Positions 5,604 to 13,565 of a DNA stretch of 32,508 nt are shown piece after piece. The stretch is taken from NCBI GenBank assembly GCA_902492505.1, contig CABULU010000018.1:1-32508 (forward strand), in the 5' to 3' direction. Under the pieces are notes generated by a model, which was not told where the DNA came from, searched no databases, and saw nothing but the letters and a program-made list of their open reading frames with translations. This DNA is from an uncultured Eubacteriales bacterium (lineage in GTDB: Bacteria > Bacillota > Clostridia > Oscillospirales > QAKW01). How positions within the stretch are numbered: position 1 is the stretch's first letter; the number at the start of each line of letters is the position of its first letter. The translations under genes were made by a program, and so were the position numbers.

Positions 5604-8231
5604 ATGCCAAAAGAGCTTGCCAAGGTTTACAAACCCTCGGAATTTGAAAAAGATGTTTATCAGATGTGGCTTGACAGAAAATATTTTCATGCCGAGCCGG
5701 ACAGCAAAAAAAAGCCGTTTACGATAGTGATCCCCCCTCCCAACGTAACAGGTCAGCTGCATATGGGTCACGCTCTTGACGAGACGCTGCAGGATATCCT
5801 TATCCGCTATAAGCGCATGCAGGGCTATAACGCGCTGTGGGTGCCGGGGACCGATCACGCCGGCATCGCGACTCAGATAAAAGTAGAACAGGTGCTCCGC
5901 GAAGAAGAGGGGCTGACACGTTATGATCTGGGCCGAGAAAAGTTTTTAAAGCGCGTTTGGGACTGGAAAGCACATTACGGCGACAGAATAGTAAACCAGC
6001 TCAAAAAGTTAGGTTCCTCCTGCGACTGGGACCGTGAGCGCTTTACAATGGACCAAGGGTGCTCCAAGGCGGTAAAAGAGGTATTTGTCAACCTCTACAA
6101 CAAAGGACTTATATACCGCGGCAACCGCATTATAAACTGGTGCCCCAAATGCGTGACCGCTCTGTCAGACGCAGAGGTCATATATTCTGAAGAGGCCGGA
6201 TTTTTCTGGCACATTCGCTACCCTGTCAAAGGAAGCGAAGGCGAGTTTGTCGAGATAGCAACCACGCGCCCCGAAACAATGCTCGGAGACAGCGCAGTTG
6301 CGGTTAATCCAAACGATAAGCGTTACACCCATCTTGTCGGAAAAACACTGATTTTGCCTCTCATAGGCAGAGAAATCCCCGTTGTTGCCGATGATTATGT
6401 AGACATGGAGTTCGGCACCGGCTGCGTTAAAATAACACCCTGCCATGACCCCAATGACTTTGAGGTCGGCAAGCGTCACGGCCTTGAAGAAATCCTTGTA
6501 CTGGATGACAATGCAAAAATAAATGAAAACGGCGGTGTATACGAGGGGCTTGACAGGTACGCGGCAAGAGAGAAAATTGTTTCTGACCTCCAAGCAGGCG
6601 GATTTCTTGTAAAGGTTGTTCCTCACAGTCACAACGTAGGAAAATGCTACCGCTGCGGTACAACGGTAGAACCCATCGCATCAAAGCAGTGGTTTGTCAA
6701 AATGAAGCCGCTTGCAGAGCGCGCGATAGAAGCAGTTAAAACAAGAGAGACGGAATTTGTCCCCGACAGATTCCAGAAAATATATCTAAACTGGATGGAA
6801 AATGTACGCGACTGGTGCATTTCACGTCAGCTTTGGTGGGGACACAGAATTCCCGCTTACTACTGCGGCGACTGCGGACACATGGAAATATCCAAAACGG
6901 ACATTGTAACATGCCCAAAATGCGGCAGCAAAAACATAACACAGGAAGAAGATGTACTCGACACGTGGTTTTCCTCAGCGCTATGGCCGTTTTCAACTTT
7001 GGGCTGGCCTGAGAAAACAAAGGAGCTTGAATATTTTTACCCAACAAGTGTGCTTGTAACGGGATATGACATCATATTTTTCTGGGTTGCCAGAATGATG
7101 TTCTCGGGTCTTGAGTACACCGGACAGGTGCCATTTAAGCATGTGCTTTTCCACGGTCTTGTCCGCGACAGTCAAGGCCGCAAAATGTCAAAATCTCTGG
7201 GCAACGGCATAGACCCTCTCGAAATCATAGATCAGTACGGAGCCGACGCTCTGCGCTTTACTCTCGCCACGGGCAACGCACCCGGTAACGATATGAGGTT
7301 TTATACTGAGCGCGTCGAGGCGTCCCGCAATTTCGCAAACAAGGTATGGAATGCCGCAAGATTCATTCTTATGTATGCTCAGAGCGATAAACCCGAGGAT
7401 TACAAAGTAGACATGTCACGTCTTGCCGATGAGGACAAATGGATACTCCACAGCTGCAATGAGCTGGCGCGTCAGGTTACGGAAAATCTGGATAAGTTTG
7501 AAATCGGAATCGCTCTGCAGAATCTTTACGATTTTATTTACGACAGCTTTTGCGACTGGTATATAGAGCTTGTGAAGCCGAGGCTTTATGACGGCGGTGA
7601 AACCGCTCAAAATGCTTTATCTGTACTTGTTACTGTATTCTCGTCGGTGCTTCGCATGCTGCATCCGTTTATGCCGTTTATAACAGAAGAAATCTGGCAG
7701 GCAATGCCGGTTGAGGGCGAATCTGTAATGATAGCTCCCTATCCCTCATATGACAGAAATATAAGCTTTGAAAGCGAATGCGAAAAACTGAACGATATTA
7801 TGGAAACAATAACGGCGATACGCAACCGCCGCGCCGAGATGAATGTACCCATGTCAAAAAAGGCGAAGCTGTTTATCGATTCGCACAGCCGGCACGGTTT
7901 TGCAGGCAGTGAAAAGTTTTATGAAAAGCTTGCGGGCGCAAGCGAGGTTGTATTCGGAAAATGCAAAGAGGACGGTGCGGTGGAAATCATAACACACGCG
8001 GCAAATCTGTATATTCCGTTTGCCGAGCTTGTAAACATTGACGAGGAAAGAGCACGGCTTACAAAAGAACTTGACAAAGCCAAAAACGAGCTTGCTCGCG
8101 TTAAGGGAAAGCTTGCAAACGAAGGCTTTGTTTCAAAAGCACCTGCGGCGCTTATAGAGGCGGAGCGCGGCAAGCTTACAAAATATGAAACGCTGGTCGA
8201 AACAATAACCAAATCTCTTAACAATCTGTAA
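5604..8231 (+). CDS. valS: Valine--tRNA ligase
   Basis: A full-length 875-residue class I synthetase that charges tRNA-Val using ATP. The HIGH-type motif is HMGH at residues 53-56, preceded by PPPNVTG. KMSKS is at 527-531. Two cysteine pairs of zinc-ribbon type occur (CYRCG near residue 348, and CGDCG with CPKCGS near 424-442). The editing (CP1) domain lies between the two catalytic motifs and includes ATTRPETMLGD. The anticodon-binding domain follows KMSKS. The C-terminus is the ValS-specific coiled-coil arm (about 807-873, heptads rich in Leu, Lys and Glu). The start ATG follows AAGGAGAG. It is controlled by the valine T-box immediately upstream and shares a transcript with folC, 16 bases downstream. 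Confidence 0.98.
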   Translation: MPKELAKVYKPSEFEKDVYQMWLDRKYFHAEPDSKKKPFTIVIPPPNVTGQLHMGHALDETLQDILIRYKRMQGYNALWVPGTDHAGIATQIKVEQVLREEEGLTRYDLGREKFLKRVWDWKAHYGDRIVNQLKKLGSSCDWDRERFTMDQGCSKAVKEVFVNLYNKGLIYRGNRIINWCPKCVTALSDAEVIYSEEAGFFWHIRYPVKGSEGEFVEIATTRPETMLGDSAVAVNPNDKRYTHLVGKTLILPLIGREIPVVADDYVDMEFGTGCVKITPCHDPNDFEVGKRHGLEEILVLDDNAKINENGGVYEGLDRYAAREKIVSDLQAGGFLVKVVPHSHNVGKCYRCGTTVEPIASKQWFVKMKPLAERAIEAVKTRETEFVPDRFQKIYLNWMENVRDWCISRQLWWGHRIPAYYCGDCGHMEISKTDIVTCPKCGSKNITQEEDVLDTWFSSALWPFSTLGWPEKTKELEYFYPTSVLVTGYDIIFFWVARMMFSGLEYTGQVPFKHVLFHGLVRDSQGRKMSKSLGNGIDPLEIIDQYGADALRFTLATGNAPGNDMRFYTERVEASRNFANKVWNAARFILMYAQSDKPEDYKVDMSRLADEDKWILHSCNELARQVTENLDKFEIGIALQNLYDFIYDSFCDWYIELVKPRLYDGGETAQNALSVLVTVFSSVLRMLHPFMPFITEEIWQAMPVEGESVMIAPYPSYDRNISFESECEKLNDIMETITAIRNRRAEMNVPMSKKAKLFIDSHSRHGFAGSEKFYEKLAGASEVVFGKCKEDGAVEIITHAANLYIPFAELVNIDEERARLTKELDKAKNELARVKGKLANEGFVSKAPAALIEAERGKLTKYETLVETITKSLNNL

Positions 8232-8247
8232 CCACGGAGGCAATGCC

Positions 8248-9510
8248 ATGAATTATCAAGAGGCGCTGGCGTTTATACACAAAAAAAACAACTTTGCCGC
8301 AAGCCCCGGACTGGAACGGATGCAGCGGCTGTGCGAGCTCTTGGGCAACCCGCAGGACGGAATGAAATTTGTTCACGTTGCCGGAACAAACGGCAAGGGT
8401 TCAACAGTCACGATGATTGCATGTGCGCTGGAGGACGCGGGATATAAGGTCGGTAAATATACTTCGCCTTTTATTTATGACTTCAGAGAGCGTATAGAAA
8501 TCAACGGAAAAATGATAACAGAGGCCGAGCTCTGCGCAATAACAGAAAAGGTTTCCGCCGCGTGCAGCGCCGTTAAGGAACGTCCGACGGAGTTTGAAAT
8601 TGTAACCGCAATTGCTTTTCTTTACTATAAAGAACAAAGCTGCGATTATGTTGTGCTGGAAACGGGACTCGGCGGGCGGCTGGACGCTACAAACGCAATT
8701 AAAGACCCGCTTGTATCCGTCATCTGTTCAATCTCGCTTGACCATACTCAGATTTTAGGCAGCACCGAGGAGGCAATCGCTCTTGAAAAAGCCGGCATTA
8801 TAAAAAAAGACTGTCCCTGCGCGGCATATCCTGCAAACGATGAGAAAGTTACAAATATTTTTAAGGATATCTGCCGGCAAAGGCGCGCTCCGTTTTACAT
8901 GCCGGATATTTCAAAACTGAATATCAAAAGCACACTCAACAACAAATGTGTATTTGAATATAAGGGTGTGCGGTACAGCCCCGCAATGCTTGGTAAATAT
9001 CAAATTTATAACGCACTTACTGCGATTAGCGCACTGGAGATACTGAAAATCGACAGCCGATTTATCGCAAGCGGAATCGGAAGGGCACGGGCTTTCGGCA
9101 GGTATGAAATCATATCACAAAATCCACGGATAATTTTGGACGTCGGTCATAATCCTCAAGGTATAGAAAGCCTTAAAAAGGCGATAAAGAACGACAAAAA
9201 GATAAAAAATTTAACTGTAATTTTCGGCGTTCTGAAGGATAAAAACTACCCTTTTGCAATACGCGAGATAGCGTCGGCGGCAAATAAAATAATTTGCATA
9301 ACCCCTGACAGCCCGCGCGCCATGAGCGCAGCACAAACGGCGCAGATTGCTGAGCTTTTCTGCTCCAACTGCTACGCCTGCGACGACATACGCGACGCGG
9401 TTTCGCGCGCACTGTCGGGGCTGGGCGCGGGTACGCTTTTGGTATGCGGTTCGTTTTTTATAATGGACAAAACCGTAAAAGAGCTGAAAAATCAGTGTGA
9501 GAGCTTATGA
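8248..9510 (+). CDS. folC: Folylpolyglutamate synthase / dihydrofolate synthase
   Basis: A 420-residue Mur-ligase-family enzyme that adds glutamate to dihydropteroate and folates in an ATP-dependent reaction. Visible motifs are the P-loop HVAGTNGKGST (residues 43-53), the family signature YTSPF, ETGLGGRLDATN in the centre and LDVGHNPQG in the C-terminal domain. Length is normal. CGGAGG precedes the ATG. It sits 16 bases after valS, a pairing widely seen in Firmicutes, so it is probably co-induced by valine starvation although folate synthesis has no direct link to valine. A hairpin and a terminator-like structure follow it (9535-9598). Confidence 0.95.
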   Translation: MNYQEALAFIHKKNNFAASPGLERMQRLCELLGNPQDGMKFVHVAGTNGKGSTVTMIACALEDAGYKVGKYTSPFIYDFRERIEINGKMITEAELCAITEKVSAACSAVKERPTEFEIVTAIAFLYYKEQSCDYVVLETGLGGRLDATNAIKDPLVSVICSISLDHTQILGSTEEAIALEKAGIIKKDCPCAAYPANDEKVTNIFKDICRQRRAPFYMPDISKLNIKSTLNNKCVFEYKGVRYSPAMLGKYQIYNALTAISALEILKIDSRFIASGIGRARAFGRYEIISQNPRIILDVGHNPQGIESLKKAIKNDKKIKNLTVIFGVLKDKNYPFAIREIASAANKIICITPDSPRAMSAAQTAQIAELFCSNCYACDDIRDAVSRALSGLGAGTLLVCGSFFIMDKTVKELKNQCESL

Positions 9511-9534
9511 AAAAGCATCATAAATAAACATTAA

Positions 9535-9551
9535 TCGGTTACATTAACCGA
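9535..9551 (+). promoter_or_regulatory. Short perfect hairpin between folC and spoIIAA
   Basis: TCGGTTA (9535-9541) and TAACCGA (9545-9551) form a 7-bp stem with a three-base loop. There is no T run on either side, so it is not a terminator by itself. It may be an operator-like palindrome or part of a structured 5' region with the hairpin at 9562-9598. Confidence 0.4.
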
Positions 9552-9561
9552 CAAAAAACAC

Positions 9562-9598
9562 AAAGACTTTCTGCTAATATTACAGAAAGTCTTTTTTT
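9562..9598 (+). terminator. Terminator hairpin between folC and spoIIAA
   Basis: A perfect 12-bp stem (AAAGACTTTCTG at 9562-9573 with CAGAAAGTCTTT at 9583-9594), a nine-base loop, and a seven-T run ending at 9598. Its T run stops three to four bases before the spoIIAA ribosome binding site (CGGAGG at 9602). No promoter can therefore fit between this terminator and spoIIAA. Confidence 0.8.
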
Positions 9599-9612
9599 AT
9601 TCGGAGGAAAAT

Positions 9613-9936
9613 ATGAGCGCGGAATTCAAAAGCCAAAACGGCACTCTGCGAGTGCTGATTTGCGGTGAAATAGACCATCACACGGCAAGAGAGCTGTGTG
9701 AAAGCATAGATCTCAGAATTGCTTCGGCAAAACCGCAGGTCGTACTTCTCGATTTTTCACGCGTATCTTTCATGGACAGCTCAGGGCTTGCGGTTGCTGT
9801 CGGAAGAAAACGAATATGCGATAAAATCGGGAGCAAAATATATATAGTAAACATCAGCGGATACCCGGAAAAAATACTGCGTATGGCGGGTGCGGACAAG
9901 CTGATCGAATTTAGGGAGGATGAAAATGAAATCTGA
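9613..9936 (+). CDS. spoIIAA: Anti-sigma F factor antagonist SpoIIAA
   Basis: A 107-residue STAS-domain protein. Unphosphorylated SpoIIAA releases sigma F from SpoIIAB in the forespore. FMDSSGL at residues 53-59 contains the phospho-acceptor serine; by alignment with Bacillus subtilis Ser58 it is Ser56. The GEIDHHTA start is also diagnostic. The ATG follows CGGAGG at seven bases. The gene overlaps spoIIAB by 11 bases and begins the standard spoIIAA-spoIIAB-sigF operon. I see no sigma H or sigma A promoter in the 100 bases upstream, only two hairpins. Confidence 0.95.
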   Translation: MSAEFKSQNGTLRVLICGEIDHHTARELCESIDLRIASAKPQVVLLDFSRVSFMDSSGLAVAVGRKRICDKIGSKIYIVNISGYPEKILRMAGADKLIEFREDENEI

Positions 9937-10357
9937 CAACTGTATTAAAATGGAGTTTCTCTCCAAATCCTGCAATGAGGGATTTTCCCGCGTGGCGGTT
10001 GCAGCACTGGCGTCTCAGCTTGATCCCACGCTCGAGCAAATAAACGAAATAAAGACCGCAGTCAGCGAGGCGGTGACAAACGCCATTGTTCACGGATATC
10101 GAGACAGTATAGGCGTCATCTACATAACAGCTAAAATACGCGGAACAAAGCTGACAGTGACAATACGGGACCGCGGCTGCGGAATTCCAGATATAGACAA
10201 AGCCCGCGAGCCGCTCTTTACAACTGGTGATGAAAACGAACGCAGCGGCATGGGCTTTACCATCATGGAATCTTTTATGGACCGTGTGCGTGTCCGCTCG
10301 ACTGTCGGCGGCGGGACAAAGGTCACGCTGGAAAAACAGCTTGACATAAAAGAGTAA
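9926..10357 (+). CDS. spoIIAB: Anti-sigma F factor SpoIIAB
   Basis: A 143-residue serine kinase/anti-sigma factor of the GHKL ATPase fold. The N box is EAVTNAIVHGY (E48, N52), the G1 box DRGCGIPD (82-89) and the glycine lid GMGF (108-111). It binds sigma F and phosphorylates SpoIIAA. Two in-frame ATGs are possible, at 9920 and 9926. The GGGAGG site ends at 9919, touching the first but six bases from the second, so 9926 is chosen. The reading frame overlaps the spoIIAA end, and 14 bases separate it from sigF. Confidence 0.95.
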   Translation: MKSDNCIKMEFLSKSCNEGFSRVAVAALASQLDPTLEQINEIKTAVSEAVTNAIVHGYRDSIGVIYITAKIRGTKLTVTIRDRGCGIPDIDKAREPLFTTGDENERSGMGFTIMESFMDRVRVRSTVGGGTKVTLEKQLDIKE

Positions 10358-10371
10358 ACGGGGGTAACAGC

Positions 10372-11034
10372 ATGCCTTCGGTAATAGATGAGGACAAGCT
10401 CGTCACCGAAAATATGGGGCTCATCAACATGGCTATCAAACGGTATCTCGGTTTCGGAGTGGATTACGAGGACCTGTTTCAGATAGGAGCGGTAGGACTA
10501 ATCAAAGCTGCACGGGGCTTCGACGCAAGCAAAAATCTAAAATTTTCGACCTATGCCGTTGCAAAAATAATCGGCGAGGTAAAAACATATCTTCGGGACA
10601 ACGGCGAAATCAAAGTGCCGCGAAGCGTAAAAGAGCAGAAATTCCGAATCGAGCGTACGCATACGGAGCTTTTGCGGGAGCTGGGACGCGAGCCGCGGAT
10701 TTCCGAAATATCGCAGCGCTGCGGCATAGCAGTGGACGATATTGTATACGCACTGGATGCAACACAGAGCACAGTCTCACTCGACCTGCCGCCCGATGAG
10801 GGAGGAGTGACCGTCGGCAGCGACGGACAGGAAGAGGAACAAACTCTAAACAGAGTAATGATAGCACAGCTGCTCTCAACCCTTCAGGCAAACGAAAGAA
10901 GACTCATTGTACTTCGCTTTTTTAACGATAAAACACAGGCGGAGATTTCAAAAGAACTCGGACTTTCACAGGTTGCCGTATCTCGGCTTGAGAAAAAAGT
11001 ACTTCAAAAACTGAAAGAAAAAGCAGTAACATAA
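10372..11034 (+). CDS. sigF: RNA polymerase sigma-F factor
   Basis: A 220-residue sporulation sigma factor, the first forespore-specific sigma. Region 2 carries DLFQIGAVGLIKAARGFD (core binding) and KFSTYAVAKIIGEVK, region 3 includes IKVPRSVKEQ and region 4 the helix-turn-helix EISKELGLSQVAVSRLEKKVL. Position directly after spoIIAA-spoIIAB distinguishes it from sigma G and sigma B relatives. GGGGG-type spacing before the ATG is a weak ribosome binding site (ACGGGGGTAACAGC), suggesting translation coupled to spoIIAB. No spoVA genes follow; the next gene is rubrerythrin. Confidence 0.95.
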   Translation: MPSVIDEDKLVTENMGLINMAIKRYLGFGVDYEDLFQIGAVGLIKAARGFDASKNLKFSTYAVAKIIGEVKTYLRDNGEIKVPRSVKEQKFRIERTHTELLRELGREPRISEISQRCGIAVDDIVYALDATQSTVSLDLPPDEGGVTVGSDGQEEEQTLNRVMIAQLLSTLQANERRLIVLRFFNDKTQAEISKELGLSQVAVSRLEKKVLQKLKEKAVT

Positions 11035-11050
11035 TTTTCGGGAAATGATT

Positions 11051-11076
11051 ATATTTTGCTTTTTGCGGCAAAATAT
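11051..11076 (+). promoter_or_regulatory. Palindrome upstream of rubrerythrin
   Basis: A perfect 9-bp inverted repeat, ATATTTTGC (11051-11059) and GCAAAATAT (11068-11076), is separated by eight bases. It has no T run after it, so it is more like an operator or an mRNA hairpin than a terminator. It lies 41 bases before the rubrerythrin ATG. It does not match the PerR, Fur or Rex consensus as I know them. Confidence 0.45.
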
Positions 11077-11116
11077 AACGGTAAACATATTAAAAAATAT
11101 ATTCACGGAGGAAAAC

Positions 11117-11659
11117 ATGAAAGAACTCAAGGGTACTAAAACTGAAGCAAATCTGATGACGGCGTTTGCCGGCGAATCACAGGCGCGAAACAAATACACT
11201 TATTACGCAAGCAAGGCTAAAAAAGACGGCTACGTTCAGATTGCAAAAATTTTTGAAGAAACCGCCAACAATGAAAAAGAACATGCCAAGATTTGGTTTA
11301 AGCTCCTGCATGACGGAGAGATAGCAGACACTGCGACAAACCTGCTTGACGCCGCTGAGGGTGAAAATTATGAATGGACAGATATGTACAAAAACTTTGC
11401 CGAGCAGGCAAAGGAGGAGGGCTTTGACCATATCGCTTTCCTATTTGAACAGGTTGCAAAAATCGAAAAGGAGCATGAGGAAAGATACAGAAAGCTGCTT
11501 TCAAACGTAAATGACGGACTCGTTTTTTCCAAAGACGGCGAAGCAATTTGGGTATGCTCCAACTGCGGTCACATTGTAATAGGCAAAAACGCACCCGATA
11601 TCTGTCCTGTCTGCGCGCATCCGAAAGCGTATTTTGAAATTAAAGCCGAAAATTATTAA
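11117..11659 (+). CDS. rbr: Rubrerythrin
   Basis: A 180-residue peroxide-reducing protein of anaerobes. The N-terminal ferritin-like four-helix domain holds the diiron site residues, including E20 and the pairs E53/H56 (ETANNEKEH) and E117/H120 (EKEH). The C-terminal rubredoxin-like domain has CSNC (C147, C150) and CPVC (C163, C166) for one iron. An open frame extends to 11045, but the ATG at 11117 has GGAGG seven bases upstream and matches the normal family start MKELKGTKTEANL. It follows sigF on the same strand with 82 bases between and probably has separate expression. Confidence 0.96.
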   Translation: MKELKGTKTEANLMTAFAGESQARNKYTYYASKAKKDGYVQIAKIFEETANNEKEHAKIWFKLLHDGEIADTATNLLDAAEGENYEWTDMYKNFAEQAKEEGFDHIAFLFEQVAKIEKEHEERYRKLLSNVNDGLVFSKDGEAIWVCSNCGHIVIGKNAPDICPVCAHPKAYFEIKAENY

Positions 11660-11684
11660 TTTTATCGTAAAATTGAAAAAACTC

Positions 11685-11713
11685 TTGACAGCACACTTTT
11701 AAAATGATAAAGT
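11685..11713 (+). promoter_or_regulatory. Sigma-A-type promoter of the tryptophan T-box transcript
   Basis: TTGACA (11685-11690), a 17-base spacer and TAAAGT (11708-11713). Transcription should start near 11720 at the head of the T-box leader. Confidence 0.75.
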
Positions 11714-11719
11714 AAATTA

Positions 11720-11997
11720 AACCGATGAGAAAAAGCAAGTAAGATATATCTTTTCGGCAAAGAGAGCCGCGGGTTGGTGGAACGCGGTGCGAAAAATGTA
11801 TCCGAATGGATTTTTGAGGGCAAGCTGAACATTTTAAGTACGCAAGCCGGAGCCGGGCTCTCCGTTATAAAAAGCCGGCGTGTGAAGGCACGCTCTGAGA
11901 GGACGTATTCTACGTCAAGCCGGGTGGCACCGCAGGAGTAAATCATAGCTCTTGTCCCTGCAATAAATCTTATTTATTGGGGGACGGGAGCTTTTTA
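11720..11997 (+). ncRNA. T-box leader RNA, tryptophan specifier, upstream of trpB2
   Basis: The leader starts with CCGATGAGAAAAAGC. The specifier region GAATGGATTTTTGAG has UGG at 11807-11809, six bases before GAG. The T-box core GGGTGGCACCGC is at 11922-11933. It ends in a long terminator (arms starting AGCTC at 11947 and closing GGGAGCT near 11986-11992) with a T run at 11992-11996. UGG is the tryptophan codon, so uncharged tRNA-Trp should switch the downstream trpB2 on. The mechanism is established for T-boxes; the specifier is my reading and fits the enzyme below it. Confidence 0.93.
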
Positions 11998-12036
11998 TTT
12001 TCCGCAGTTTCCCCCGCAAACGAAAGGAGAATACCC

Positions 12037-13410
12037 ATGCAAGAAATACCGTACAAAATTTATCTTAACGAAGACGAAATGCCCAAGCAATGGTACAATG
12101 TCAGGGCAGACATGAAAAACAAGCCCGCGCCTCTGTTAAACCCCGCTACCATGCAGCCGATGACGGAAAATGAGCTGAGCGCAGTTTTCTGCAAGGAGCT
12201 TGTAAAACAGGAATTGGATGACAATACTGCATATTTTGATATCCCGCAGGAGATACTTGATTTTTACAAAATGTACCGCCCGTCGCCGCTCGTGCGCGCA
12301 TATTGTCTTGAGAAAAAGCTTCAGACCCCGGCAAAAATATATTACAAATTTGAGGGCAACAACACAAGCGGCAGCCATAAGCTAAACAGCGCTATCGCAC
12401 AGGCTTATTATGCCAAAATGCAGGGACTGCGCGGAGTAACCACCGAGACAGGTGCCGGACAATGGGGCACCGCTCTCAGCATGGCTACAGCATACCTTGG
12501 TCTTGACTGCAAGGTTTACATGGTTAAGGTATCATACGAACAAAAGCCGTTCAGGCGCGAGGTTATGCGTACATACGGCGCTTCCGTTACACCAAGCCCC
12601 AGCACACAAACAGAAGTCGGACGCAGAATACTTCAAAATCACCCGGGAACCTCGGGCAGTCTCGGCTGTGCCATAAGCGAAGCTGTGGAATATGCAACTA
12701 CACATGAAGGCTACCGTTATGTACTGGGCAGCGTTTTAAATCAGGTACTGCTTCATCAAAGCGTAATAGGTCTTGAAAGCAAAGCGGCGCTTGATAAATA
12801 CGGGATAAAACCGGATATTATTATCGGCTGTGCAGGCGGCGGCAGCAATCTGGGAGGACTGATTTCCCCGTTTATGGGTGAAAAACTGCGCGGTGAAGCC
12901 GATTACCGCTTTATCGCTGTCGAGCCCGCTTCCTGTCCCAGCTTTACAAGAGGCAGATTTGCATATGATTACTGCGACACCGGAATGGTTTGTCCGCTCG
13001 CCAAGATGTACACCCTCGGGAGCAACTTTATTCCGTCTGCAAACCATGCCGGCGGCCTCAGATACCACGGAATGAGCAGCATCCTCAGCCAGCTTTACCA
13101 CGACGGCCTTATGGAAGCTGTCAGCGTTGAACAGACAAGCGTTTTTGAAGCGGCGGAATACTTTGCAAGAACCGAAGGTATACTGCCAGCCCCCGAAAGC
13201 AGCCATGCCATACGCATAGCACTGGACGAAGCATTGAAATGTAAGGAGAACGGCGAGGAAAAAACAATTTTATTCGGTCTTACCGGAACAGGCTACTTCG
13301 ACATGCTCGCTTACGAAAAATTCCACGACGGGCAGATGAGTGATTACATTCCCACAGACGAAGACTTAAAGCAGGGCTTTGACGGAATACCCGCACAGCC
13401 GAAAATATAG
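12037..13410 (+). CDS. trpB2: Tryptophan synthase beta-like protein, TrpB2 type
   Basis: A 457-residue PLP enzyme, about 60 residues longer than ordinary TrpB, as expected for the TrpB2 class. RPSPLVRA opens the catalytic core. The PLP lysine is in NNTSGSHKLNSA (K115), followed by TTETGAGQWGTALS, and the phosphate-binding loop GCAGGGSNLGG spans 264-274. TrpB2 condenses indole with serine (or phosphoserine in some relatives) and usually does not form a complex with TrpA. No trpA or other trp gene is in the window. The frame is open from 11977, but that runs through the T-box terminator; the ATG at 12037 follows AAAGGAG. Regulation is by the tryptophan T-box directly upstream. Indole salvage under tryptophan starvation is the likely role (inference). 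Confidence 0.92.
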   Translation: MQEIPYKIYLNEDEMPKQWYNVRADMKNKPAPLLNPATMQPMTENELSAVFCKELVKQELDDNTAYFDIPQEILDFYKMYRPSPLVRAYCLEKKLQTPAKIYYKFEGNNTSGSHKLNSAIAQAYYAKMQGLRGVTTETGAGQWGTALSMATAYLGLDCKVYMVKVSYEQKPFRREVMRTYGASVTPSPSTQTEVGRRILQNHPGTSGSLGCAISEAVEYATTHEGYRYVLGSVLNQVLLHQSVIGLESKAALDKYGIKPDIIIGCAGGGSNLGGLISPFMGEKLRGEADYRFIAVEPASCPSFTRGRFAYDYCDTGMVCPLAKMYTLGSNFIPSANHAGGLRYHGMSSILSQLYHDGLMEAVSVEQTSVFEAAEYFARTEGILPAPESSHAIRIALDEALKCKENGEEKTILFGLTGTGYFDMLAYEKFHDGQMSDYIPTDEDLKQGFDGIPAQPKI

Positions 13411-13449
13411 CTCGTTTTCATAATTAATCTCTTTTTCATAAGCCAGTAA

Positions 13450-13476
13450 TTAGCACTCTTTGCACGAGAGTGCTAA
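13450..13476 (+). promoter_or_regulatory. CIRCE operator (HrcA binding site)
   Basis: A perfect CIRCE: TTAGCACTC (13450-13458), nine bases, GAGTGCTAA (13468-13476). HrcA binds this element and represses heat-shock genes. It is followed by TTTTAATA, so it could also act as a weak end to the trpB2 transcript. Confidence 0.95.
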
Positions 13477-13488
13477 TTTTAATATATG
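13460..13488 (+). promoter_or_regulatory. Candidate clpB promoter overlapping CIRCE
   Basis: TTGCAC (13460-13465), a 17-base spacer and TATATG (13483-13488) lie across the CIRCE element, a position that would allow direct HrcA repression. A second possible promoter, TTCACA (13501-13506) with TATACA (13525-13530) at 18 bases, lies downstream of CIRCE and cannot be excluded. Confidence 0.45.
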
Positions 13489-13565
13489 CGAAATATTTTA
13501 TTCACAATATTTTAATATTTTTAGTATACACTATTGTCATAACTTACCGAAAGGAGTTTTCTGTT

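Noticed and set aside
5488..5727. Frame across the T-box terminator and valS start
   Set aside because: It overlaps the T-box core, the terminator and the valS ribosome binding site, and has no start signal of its own.
11660..11684. AT-only hairpin after rubrerythrin as terminator
   Set aside because: AATTTTA/TAAAATT is a 7-bp stem without G-C pairs, too weak to call.
13477..13565. CtsR binding repeats upstream of clpB
   Set aside because: No GGTCAAA direct repeat is present; CIRCE explains the regulation.
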